This document shows, piece by piece, positions 14,401 through 26,400 of a DNA stretch of 64,000 bases (position 1 is its first letter; every line of letters begins with the position of its first letter). Location of the stretch: NCBI GenBank assembly GCA_031308135.1, contig JAHLJT010000631.1, positions 226,692,612 through 226,756,611 of the forward strand, given 5' to 3'. The notes under the pieces are model-generated. The model was not told the origin of the DNA, did not search any database, and saw only the letters and a program-made list of their open reading frames with translations. The position numbers and the translations under genes were made by a program. This stretch comes from Acheta domesticus (taxonomy: Eukaryota > Arthropoda > Insecta > Orthoptera > Gryllidae).

Positions 14401-17400
14401 TCACTTCCTTGATTTCCAGTTTTTTTACTGGACGTTCCTCTACTTTCGTTAATGCCACGGGAGCCACTGATCTCGACGCTATCTTCATTAAGGAAAGGCC
14501 GTTTTGGAAGCCGATTCCCTTTCATCCGAAATGAATCACAAGTTCGCCAGTCTTATGACTCCTGTAAATTCACCAGCAAATCGTGGTTTACGGGTCTTGG
14601 AGATTTTCTTTTTTAAAAATCGTGATCAGAAAGTTTAAATGCATTGAATTTTCTCAACATCTATCTCATACGCTGATTCGCCACTCATGTTGCACAATGT
14701 ACTCACGATTCACAGAACAAATACTAGCACTCTTGTCTCCATAAGTACTGCGTATTGCGACTAATGTTGAGAAAATTTTACCATGTCCCTTGACAAGTGG
14801 TCGATTGTATTTCACGAGCAAGGTCAGGATGGCACCCCGTCCCTAGGACGCAATGGGACTCTGCAGTAAAATTCGAGGACATTTCTGACACGAGAAAAAG
14901 CATTCGTTTTGCTGTCACCTATTCCTTCTGGGGAAAGAGTAAACATATTTACTAATGTTTCTTGAAACACAAATCAGGCAGAGGGCCATTATTCGGCATT
15001 AGTATCAAAGACTGATCGAACACAATTCGTTAGTGCAGGGGCAGGAACAACGCGCCCGAATACCATACAATAGTTTTTTTATCTGTACGTGTTGAGAGCC
15101 CACTTTTTTCCTGTTATGTTTTGTAGAAAATTGAACAAGAAATACGCCTATTTTTTCAAATTTTCATCTGAGAGAGTTCACAAAGAAATTTTCGTTTTTT
15201 AAAAATAATTTCAATTTTTTAATGAAATATTTATTTTTTGAGAAAGTAATTTACAGACGAATAAAATACACATACCAAAAAATTAAGCGAAACAAACCAG
15301 TAATTTTTATGTTAAGTACATTCAGAGCGTCAATTAATCATATTTTGCAAAGTACGCGTAAATTTCAAAATTTAATATAGACAAAACTACACAAATAAAC
15401 AATTTTCAGATAAATAAAGAAACACGTGCCGCTTTTTCTGATGTCCAGAATGAATGCCAAATATTCGTGTCATTTATTTTTTTTAAATAGTCGTGTCAAT
15501 TTGAGTGCGATTTGACGTGGAATGGCTCGTATTTCAATTCGTTTCGCTCTCACCCATAAGAACATAGATGACCCGCAAGTCACCCACGATGTTACCCATA
15601 AAAATATGTATGACACAGTGTCATACATTCTGGGGGCAGAGTGAACATCTGAAATGCTAATAACTCTTGAAACCCTTATCAGGCAGACGGTCATTCTTTT
15701 TTTAGTTCTTCAGCACTTGCATCAAAGACTGGCCGAACACAATTCGTTAGTGCATGGGTAGGCAGAGCGTTTTTTTTAATAATGATTTATTTATTGTTGG
15801 ATAGTACACAGTTCAGTAATAAATTACTCCATCATGTGTTGTGATGGCTTACATTATAACTTAAAGTAAACTTTACATAACTACACTACTCTTGGTGTAG
15901 GAAACTACAAGAGCCCCTACTTAGAACAGTTTAGGGAGAAAATTTGCAAGAAGGCTTCGAAAGGAAATCTGTTTTTAATTCTGGTTGGGAGATCATTTAA
16001 TGAGGCCAGGTTGTAGTGGACTGCTTGGTTTATTGTATTCAGATTGGAATAAAAATTGTTGGAAAGGTGGGCGATATGTTTGATGATCGGTGATATATTT
16101 AGTTCTTTATGAAGTTGGGCGTTTAAAATGAACAATGGGGCTTGTGTTGCCAATCTGAGAAATCTATTTTGTACAACTTGAAGTTTATTGATATTGGAGA
16201 TAGATGCGTGTGTCCAGATGGGGCATGCGTACAGCATTAAGGGTCTGACTATTGCTTTATAAAGTGTAATGGCATTTGTTAAGGATAAACAGCTTTTGAA
16301 GTTGATAAGGGGTTTTAGTTGAGCTATTTTTATTTTAGCTTGTTGTTGTTTCAGTGTTATGTGTGTTTTCCAGTTGAGTCTTGTGTCGAAGTTCAGCCCG
16401 AGATATTGTACTGTTTGGTTTGTGATGTCCATGGAATTGTGTGTTTATTTATATGTAATGGAGGTGGGTGGGCAAATGGTCTGAGAGAAAATATTTTAGC
16501 GGTTGATTTACTTGGGTTAAGTTTGATTTTCCACAATGTTGACCAATTGTCTATTTTGTTTAGGTGATGTTGTATTCTATCGGTAATGATTTTGAGTGAA
16601 TGGCTGGACTTGTAGATGGCGGTATCGTCGGCGAATTGTGCTAATTGGGTGTGTATTGTAGTGGGTATGTCTGCAGTGTATATGTTGAATAGAGTGGGTG
16701 AGAGTGGTGATCCTTGGGGAAGACCTGCTAGTATTTTGCGGGGATTGGAGATGTGATTTTCTACTGAAACTGTGAAAGATCTGTCGGTTAGAAAACATTT
16801 GATAACTTTAACTAAGTAGGTTGGTGTTCCCATAGTTCGGAGTTTGTATAAAAGTCCTTCGTGCCATACTCCGTCAAACGCCTGAGAAATGAGACTACTG
16901 TATGGTGCTTGTTTTGATAGGCTGTGTGGATATATTCTGAGAGTCTGAGTAGTTGGTGTGCTGTTGATACGTGTTTTATGAAGCCAAACTGGTGCAATGG
17001 GATGATTTGTGTTTTCTGTAAGTAGCTATTTAATCTTTTTAGAATTAATTTTTCAAGAATTTTTGAAAGAGAGGTTAGTAGGCTTATCGGCCTGTAGTTC
17101 TCTGCATTACTATGATTTTTGTATGGTTTTGGAATAGGTATTATAACTGAGTTTTTCCATACTATAGGATAATATCCAGTTCTTATTATTGAGTTATATA
17201 TGTTATTGATGTAAGCTATAGTTGGAAATGGGAGGTTTTTGAGAATCTTATTGGTGATTTTGTCGTGGCCAGGGGCTTTTTTTTGTGGTAGTTTTTTAAT
17301 TATGTTTTTCACTTCATTGGGGATATGAATTTTATCTTATGTGGTACATCATAGTTCGGGGCTGAAACTGTTTGTAATATCATAGCATGGTCGGGATGGG

Positions 17401-20400
17401 TTGGTGTGTTGTTGAGCGTAAATGATGTTTCGAAATGATCGGCCAAGGCTTCAGCTTTTTCAAATGGTGCGAATTTTTTCCCTGTTATCGTATTTAGAGG
17501 TGGGATACTATTTTTCTTTTTTAGAATATGTTTTGTGAACTGCCAGAGTGAATTATTGGTTGTACTCAATGATTTTATAATTTTGTTGTAAGATGAGCAG
17601 TGAAAGTCGTTAATTGCTTTTTTTGTTATTGAATTAAGTAGGTTCAATTCTTTCTGTAGCTGTGGGTTTCTGGTTTTGGTCCATAATCTTCTGGTTCTGT
17701 TCCTAGTGTTGATTACTGTTAATATTTTTCCTGGCAGTATCTTATTAGTTGTTTTGTGGGTGATGAGGGGTCTATTGGATTGTAGTTGATTAATGGCGTT
17801 GGTGATTATATCATGTAAGTATGATATTGCTCTTTCTATTTCAAGTGGGGTGTTTAAATTTTTTAAACTTGGTGGTTTTATTTGTTATTATTTTCCTGAA
17901 TTCCTTCCAGTTTATGTTGTTGATGTTCAATGAGTGGGTGGGTGGACGTGGGGGTGGTGGAGGAGTGTGTGTTGAGATGATTGTTGGTAAATGATCAGAA
18001 TCCAGTTCGAATAGAGGAGTTGAATAGAATGTATTTTGCTGTATTACTGATTGCAATGTCCAAGATGTCTGGATGTTTGTTCGTGTCGTATGGATAATGT
18101 GTTGGTTCTGGCGGAATTAAAAGTCTTAAATTTAGATCATTAATTAGTTTTAGTAAGTGTCGACCGGCATTATTTGTAGTTCTACATCCCCAGTTAGAAT
18201 TTTTTGCGTTTAGATCTCCAATGAGCAAGACCGGGGAGTTCAGTTGAAATAGTGATTCAATATTTGTATCTTGTATTTTTATTTGTGGTGATTTGCATGC
18301 TGCAATCAGGGTTATGAGTCTATTGTTTAAAGGAAATTTAATTGCTGCTCTTTCTAATCCAGGTGTATTTGGGAGATTTACTTGTATATATGGAACAGTT
18401 CTTTCTATAAGAATCATGACTCCTCCTCCGTTGCTGTTTAGTCTGTCGGTTCTAAGTATATTGTAACCCGGCATGTTAAAAACAATATTGCTTTTAAGAT
18501 GGGATTCCGTTATGCAGGCTATTTTTATTTGTTTTGCTTTCAGGAAATAATTAAGTTCGTGTTTTTTATTGGTTACGCCATTTGCATTCCAATTTAGTAG
18601 ATTTATATTACTAAGGTGCTGTACTGCCATTATTAATATTATTAAAATACGCTGAGAATGAAGTCGTAGGCTTCCGCGGCCGGAGTCATGTGAATGATCT
18701 TGGCTATCCGGGTGACGCCGCGTCGAAGGCTGTGTTGCCGACGTTTCGACCATCTTGTCGTGGTCTTCCTCAGGGCTGGAATGCGCCGGGATGGTCAGCG
18801 CTCGGGTTTATATATAGGTGGGGGCCGAATACGATTGGCTGAAACCAACCGGCCAATCGGGAGGCCGCCCTTCAACATCGGGAGGGGGTCGGGTCAGGTG
18901 GCGCGGCGCGTGATCGGACGGCACGGAACGGTCCGTCCGGTGGTAAGGCGCGGCTCGGGGTCGGACGGCATGGGCCGGTCCGCGGTTGGTCCGCAAGGTG
19001 CGGTCCGGGATCGGACGGCGTGGAGCGGTTGGTGTGTGTTGGTTTCCTATAAACCGCTACCTACATGCAGAATCGCACCACCACCCTGCAACAAAGAACG
19101 GAGTTCTGAAAACTCTCGCCACCCGAGCAGCCCGTATCTGTGATGAGGCCAGCCTCCCTGCGGAAACGGGAAGCCCTTAAGAAGACCTTCGCGGCAAATG
19201 GCTATAACGGGCCAACCATCCAGAGAGCCCTACGACTCACCCACCACCCGACTGTCCAAGAGAAACCAGCAACACAGAAACGGAAGACAAGGCAACAGTG
19301 GCTCTGCCGTACATTCGAGGCATAACAGACAGGATTGGCAAACTTTTGAGACGGTTCAGGGTGAGAACTGTTTTCAAGACCCACCAAAAGCTCGGCCAAT
19401 CTCTAGTGCGGGTGAAGGACCAGCTCCCGCCACTCCAAACAGCAGGAGTATACGCTGTGCATTGCAGCTGTGGACGCGACTACATCGGCGAGACTGGTAG
19501 AACGGTGGAGGAAAGGCTGCGCGAACATATCCGGCACTTCAAACATAAGAATGTCGAACGCTCCGCTGTCGCCCAGCATGCTTGGGAAACCGGACATGAC
19601 TTATTGTTTGAAGACACCAGGGTGCTCGCCAGAGAAGATCGATGGTGGCCCAGACGCCTCAAAGAAGCTATGGAGATCGCCAGACACCCCCGGAACATCA
19701 ACGGCGACGCGGGATTGCGCCTCCACGATGCCTGGCGGCCTTTGCTACGGGCCACCGTTCGGTCTCCTGCCGGACCGGACCGCTCCACGCCGTCCGATCC
19801 CGGACCGCACCTTGCGGACCAACCGCGGACCGGCCCATGCCGTCCGACCCCGAGCCGCGCCTTACCACCGGACGGACCCTTCCGTGCCGTCCGATCACGC
19901 GCCGCGCCACCTGACCCGACCCCCTCCCGATGTTGAAGGGCGGCCTCCCGATTAACCGGTTGGTTTCAGCCATTCGTATTCGGCCCCCACCTATATATAA
20001 ACCCGAGCGCTGCCATCCCGGCGCATTCCAGCCCTGAGGAAGACCACGACAAGATGGTCGAAACGTCGGCAACACAGCCTTCGACGCGGCGTCATCCGGA
20101 CAGCCAAGATCATCCACGCTGAGAATGAGTTCTGAATATTGCTAATGATTGATGGATTGATAATGTTGATTATATTGATAATGTAGGTTGCGATGGAATT
20201 GACTAGTGAATGCACGAACGAGTTATTATTTTGGTTCGGCAGAGCGTGCTCTCATACTTACAATTGATTTTCTTAGACCTGTATGTGTGGAATGCCCACT
20301 TTTTTCTTGTTGTACTTTATAGAAAATTGAACAAGGAACACGCCTATATTTTTTTCAAATTTTTATCTCATCGAATTTATATAGAAATTTTACTTTTTTT

Positions 20401-23400
20401 GAAAAAATACATTTTTTAAAATGAAAAACAAATTTGAAAAATGTATTTAAAGAGGAATAAAATACACATTTCAAAGTATTAAATGACACAAACCAGAAAT
20501 TTTTATATTTGGTACATTCGGAGAGATAATTGATCTTTTTTTGTGAAGTACCTGTAAATTCCAAAATTGAATATAGCCATAACTACACAAATAATCAATT
20601 TTCAGGCAAATAAAAAAATACGTGTCTCTTTTTTTGATGTCCAGATTAAAGAAAAAAAAATATCGTGCATTTTAAAAAATGTCGTGTCATCTCTTGTGCG
20701 ATTTGACGTGGAATGGCTCTGGTGTTCACCAAACAAATTACGAAAAACCAAGGATCTGAGCAGTCGGCCGCTAGAACACGTCTCCCGACAATGATTTACT
20801 TCGACCCACCTACGTGGATTTTGTCGAAGACCCTCTACAGAAACCTAGCACCTCCCGGTCAACGTTGGTGTCGGGGAACTATTCAAATGTGCCAACTAGA
20901 AATCGCGAAATATTTACAGAACACCACCGAAAGCTTTATAATCAACAGATCATTTATAGTACAAACAAGTGCTTCTATCTCAAACACGTCTATAATTGTT
21001 TCAGAAGTATTACTATAATCTGTAGTATCTTTCAATTTTTAAACATTTTTTGGTATGAAATTCCGAATGATGGTAACTTTAAGACACTATTATATACAGA
21101 CACTGGGGCTCTTTTCACATCCCACAAGACATGAATGTAGCCAAAAATTGATAGAACATGTAAAATACGAGTAAAACTACATTACACATCTTTTATATAT
21201 TTCTTTAAAGATACGTATTTTAATACATAAATTTGTATGTATAACAATATGAGTTATATAAAAAACGTCAGTCTTACTTACAGTAGCTCAGCCTGCAACG
21301 CCCTTTTCCGGTAAGAGGCACAAGCAACATTCGTCCAGACATCTCGTAATCCGATTCAAAATGAACTTGGTCAACCGACCCGGAGAAAAGAATTGACATA
21401 TTTGTTTTATCGTCGAAATTAAACCTGAAAAAGTTTCTAGTTTTACATTGGTTTTATAAATCATGTCACTTTTTTGTCCGCGAATAGGTCACCTTGGAAC
21501 AAGCATGCATACATCCTGCCCTCACCGGGGCTCCGTAACATTATCTCATATAAGAAAGACTTAGTCAAGAAGGTGGATAGACATATAAATTAAATACAAG
21601 AAATTATGTCGGATGCAGAAATCCTTTTTAATACTTACTTTACATCGAAGAACGATGCATTAGTCAAACCTTTTACGACAATATTTGTAAATTTTAAGAT
21701 CAAAGAGACAGGTCCTCCGCTTTGGCCAATTTCAATCGCTGTCACTTTTAAAGGGTCTATAGACGGAATACCCAATTCCTCAATTCCTGTTGGACATACG
21801 GAAAATTTTTCGGTTAAAAATGATGTGCAATTATTCACCCTAGAAACTAACGGTGAGAGAGAAGTAAGCGAGGAAACCACAAGGTGAAAAACATGCGATG
21901 GACTAAGATTAGGCAGATTAGAGACAAGAAATTTTTTAACTCTATCTTGCACTATAATGAGCTTGATTTACGTTATTTTTCAAAATTCATATATATTCAA
22001 AATTTTTTCTCTAAGAAAATAGTAAAGTGGTTGTATTATACAGCCTATCAGGCTCTGATTTATTTTCCTATTTGAAACATGATTTTATTGATTTCATTTT
22101 TTCGAGTGTCCCGGTTTTTGATAATGTAAAGCAAATGAAATGTTAATTGTTATACTTAACTCTAAAATATGTAGCCAAATAAAGAGGTGAAAATGCCCCC
22201 AAAATCAAATCGATAATCGCAAAACTAATCTGAAATAAAATAAAAAATGACGTAGATTCCCAAAGATAGCAGTCTCTTAGAGCAATCTAGTACAGAGATA
22301 CAATGAGAAACCGTGTTTATCACGATTTATTTTTTCTGATTCTATTGCATTTATCAAGCTGAAACAAATAAAGTATGACAACCAATAGTAAAATATTATG
22401 CTATGATGGCACTAACATTTTCGCACTGTTTTGTAATGAATAAAATTGTATTACAATGGTTTAAATTGGATCCTTAATTATTCGGCCATCTGACGAAACA
22501 CACAGTTCATCAAAAGAAAATGTGAATGTTTTAAATGGCAATTTTGAAATATTTGCAATTCTTAAAAGTTCATAGACCGCAATAAAATCTGACGTATACC
22601 ACATTTATGAGCTCATTTTTCTTTACTCAAAGAAAAAAATAATAAATAATAATAGTGATCTGGTAGTGGATCTCATTGGAGAATCAAACCCCAATCTTTA
22701 TTTTCACAGGCCAGAGGTTTATCCGTAACACTAACCCGGCCCAGTGATACAAGTTCGACGGAAATTAATTTAGTGTCCAACCTAAAGAAATTCACATAAA
22801 TTAACTTAAAGTTATTTCAAAACTACTAATATTGTGAGAAATTGTACATAAAATACATTGAAGATTCATATTGAGATATATTTTCATCATCAAAGAAATC
22901 TCTTGCAAAATCTCTGTTTAAAATTGTAATCAGTGTTAGCACATTTTGCTCGGCGCGGACAAGTTCCTGCGACTTCCGCCCACCTGGGCACTCTTTGGAG
23001 TGCTTCCCGCTAAATTATGGAGTTCCATGCTAGACCAGGGTGTCATGGGGGCGCCAATTCCAAAATTCGCGCGTCCCACTTAAAAAAAAATCAATCGATC
23101 ATCAATCAATCAATCCATCAATCAATCAATGAAATGGAATGAAGACATTAACTAAATCATTGTTTCACCGCGCCTTGATGCATGTGACAGTTCTTCCGCC
23201 GCCCTGCCAGGTTGCAATCAGCTACCCTCGCCGCCGACACCGGTGACGTCACTACATCACCACCGTCACCGCCGCCACCAACACCATCGCGCCGTCGCGC
23301 CCGTATCTCTCCCCCCGCCTACGTCCGCCCCCCGCCGCCAGCTAGCCGGCTGCCCGCCCCTCTGCGCCCTGCCTGGGGTCGGAACCCGGGGCAGCGCCAG

Positions 23401-26400
23401 AACACGCGCGGACAGCGGGCGACACAGCTGGTGGAGTGTGGGCCAAGCGGAAGGAGCTATGGTGGACCGGGAGCATGAAGCATCCACGGCGGTGAAGGGC
23501 ATTTTTCACGCTTTCTGCATTTGAGACCCTCTACTAGACAGCGGTGTGATTTGTAGGAGCGGTGGTGCTGTGACAGTGGTGTGGTTCGACAACCCAGCCA
23601 TGTGTGCGTCGTAACCTTTCAATGTTACATTCATTTGGTTTTTGCTTGCTGTGTTAGTCAGGTAGCATCGCTTGGTCAGTGTGTGCCTTTAATTTTGTGT
23701 TTCGCAACACAGCAAGAGTTTTGTGAAATTGTTAAAGTTTTTTTTGTATTCCTTGACAATCAGAATGTCACTCAAATGATACAAAAACTATTCATTTTTT
23801 GAAAAACTTGTATCAAGAGATTAGACATTTTTTCGAATATTACTCCAAAAACCCATGAATTCTGACTGTATAACGTATTCAAAAAAGTTATATGCTACAA
23901 AAAGAGTACGAAAATTTACTTTTTCAATATCAGGGATCCACAAAACTGGTTTCTTTGAAAATGATCACCTTTATCGTCAGTACAATACATTATGTACTAT
24001 ACTTTGAAGTAGTATTTGAGACTCACCATCTCGAAGTAGATGCAAGGACTTATCCACTTTTTCATCATTGCATCTCTTGGTATTCAAGTCTGCCTTTTTG
24101 CAGCGTGGAAACCTGCTGGCTGAAACAAACTTCATTAATATAAATGTTAACTATGTATATACATCCTGTTTCCAATATCTTTATTCAAAATAGAAAATCC
24201 ATTTAACAATTGAAAAATCAAACTACAGTTGGGTAATACTGCATATTTTGCAATGCACCCTCTCGTCATGCAGTCTATCCCAGACCTGTAAAAAGAATTT
24301 ACTTTAATTTGCATATTTATAGATTTAATAAGTTTATGCTAGTGACTTAGTGCTTTCTGACTACACCGCTTCTCAGTATTCAGCAACAATTGCGTCACAT
24401 TTCTACGCAATATCCCAGGGTTTTCTTCAAAATACGTATTCTTCATAAATTACATCATCCCGATTTTGAAAACACAAACGGTTTTTCTCTATCATGTGCC
24501 ATTTTTTTCACAATTACTTCTATTATGATCAATATATTAAACATATCTCATTTGTTTCTGAGTAGACACTTTATTTGCTCGTTGTGTGTTTTTTGAAATA
24601 ATAAGCCTTCCAGAAAATTTAAAAAATAATCCTGACATTTTGTCACATTCGTGGGAGTTTTGCGGCCAGAAAAAAGAAGACGGAGAATCACAATCTTTGT
24701 TAAAAAAGTATACCATGTCTACTTAGGTGATCTAGACAAACTAGTGGTGCTACAGAATGCAACAGACTTTCCCGTATTATTTTTCTATTTCCTTGAGTCT
24801 AGACTAGCTATTAGAAATTGCCACATACTCTTGACCGCTGCCATCTATCGCCGCCCAAATTAATTTTTTTTGACATTTTCCTAACTTTTCGGTTTCCTTA
24901 TGGTAAAACGGAAATATTAATTTTAGAATATTAAAGAACAGTCAAACCTCGTTCTAAATGACAATTTACCTAGGAAATTTTGGAGCTGTTTTTAAGAAAA
25001 CGGCGTTTAAGCGCTACTAAAAATGCGAAATTTGAAGCTCTTTTTCACAGAAAAGTGTTCAGTTTTTGAAACACATCATTTGAAGTCATTTGAACTATCT
25101 TAACCTACAAATACAATATTGTTTACAATTTGCTGTACATGTGTTATGAGAAACCTTTCAGAAAAATTACATTTGTGAAATGTTTGAAAAAAAAATCGCA
25201 AATTGAACTTTACGTCTTCTTTACCGAGAGAGGTCCCTTGTGACCCCACGTATCTTTGCTTAGCTGCAGTTGTCTAATTTTGAGAATCAGATGCTTTATA
25301 TTTCACATAGCTTTCACCACATTCTTTAGCTTTTGTCTGAAAGATATAAGCTTTTCGCGACAGCGCCACGGGTTCCTTCAAGAGCGATAACAGTCGAGCC
25401 CTCGTGCAAAATGGTCTGTCTGACCCTGCCCACTTCCGTCAGCAGGGCGAAGAGCTTGCAGCAGTGCTTCAGTCATGCCCGTACATTGATAGAATGTATC
25501 AGCGTGAAGTAACATTGTTTATTTACTTGACATTATGAATAATTTGAGGAAAACTACACTTTCTGTGCTAAATGCAGAAAACAAGTTTAAGATCATCACG
25601 ATGTTTTGTGTAAACAATGTAGTTCAGAGAGAACAGTAATACATTGTTGACATGCCATATGTTCCTTTCCAAATTTTAGATGTAATAATTAATTTATAAA
25701 TATTTGTAGTAGTAATAAAAATATCTTAAATTTCGTATTTTTTCTAAGTTGTGTTTGACTTAGAACCATTTTCAATTAATTGTTTACTTATTTTTGTGTG
25801 AGACAATGTTACAAAACAAAACTTACTGAATTATCTGATACCTTTGTCGTTGAAATATTCAGGAAAATGTCAATGGAGTCACTACATCAAATTAAAGTTA
25901 ACTTATAATTTTATCCTTTTAGTTTTTTCAATTCCTTATTTGCATGTTTGGTTATGACAGAGCATTGTGTTAATACTATCTTATAAATGCGTGATGATTA
26001 TTATAACTAATTTCACACTTATTTTTTGATAAATATAATATTATAAAGAAATAACTTCAAAGGATCAGAGAGGACCCCGCGCCACTTCTAACGTAACTCC
26101 GGCAACCGCCATCTCTCCAGGGTTAAAGAGTGCAACTTGCCCTATCCGTTCGAAAAGTTTGAAGAAAAAATTTGGAGCCATTTATGAGAAAATGGCGTTT
26201 GAGCGTTTCTGAAAATGCGGAATTTTGAGCTAGTTTTCACAGAAAATGGTTGAGTTTTCGAGAAACTTTATATGACATTATTTAAAGAACATGCACTCAT
26301 AAATATAATAATGCAAAAAATCGCTACTAATGTAAATATTAACGACGTGAGAGACAATGGTTAAAACAAAAATTACATGTTTGTATTGCAATTTTTGAAA

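Larger units (their letters stand above)
18662..20116 (+). mobile_element. short Penelope-like element with inverted arms
   Basis: A 1.45-kb insertion in the LINE B leader, flanked by a 12-bp CGCTGAGAATGA duplication (18650-18661 and 20117-20128). Inverted arms of about 335 bp (18694-19029 and 19779-20113) enclose 750 bp that encodes the C-terminal GIY-YIG part of a Penelope protein. The RT part is missing. About 32 bp outside the left arm has no counterpart at the right, like the terminal extension reported for Penelope elements. The arms are CG-rich and carry TATATATAA and a hammerhead-like core. Confidence 0.8.
15770..20237 (-). mobile_element. LINE B, Jockey-like, 5' truncated, with nested Penelope element
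   Basis: On the minus strand the element ends in a short poly(A) (T-run at 15771-15777) and starts near 20237. A GGCAGAGCG duplication flanks it (15761-15769 and 20238-20246). The host is F2 unit 2. About 3.0 kb is LINE sequence and 1.45 kb is the nested element at 18662-20116. ORF1 is absent: only about 120 bp of apparent leader lies upstream of the Penelope insertion, so the copy is 5' truncated. Confidence 0.85.
15625..20719 (+). repeat. F2 repeat unit 2, split by LINE B
   Basis: The left part is 15625-15769 and the right part 20247-20719. The two parts align consecutively with unit 1, and the break lies exactly at LINE B's ends. Confidence 0.75.
11242..21281 (-). other. intron 4 of the takeout-like gene (10.0 kb)
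   Basis: Contains a SINE (11355-11665), an inverted 24-bp motif (13199-13222), tandem F2 units (14905-15528 and 15625-20719) and the nested LINE B plus Penelope insertion (15770-20237). I see no feature in 11666-13198, 13223-14904 or 20720-21281 beyond AT-rich DNA. Confidence 0.8.
21787..24026 (-). other. intron 2 of the takeout-like gene (2.2 kb)
   Basis: GTGAGT...CCAACAG. Holds a SINE fragment (22660-22765), an ATCA microsatellite (23092-23135) and a CpG-rich patch (23165-23560). I recognise nothing in 21787-22659 or 23561-24026. Confidence 0.85.

Noticed and set aside
23212..23524. Pro/Arg/Ser-rich frames on both strands
   Set aside because: The composition follows the GC-rich DNA, with no splice or domain support.
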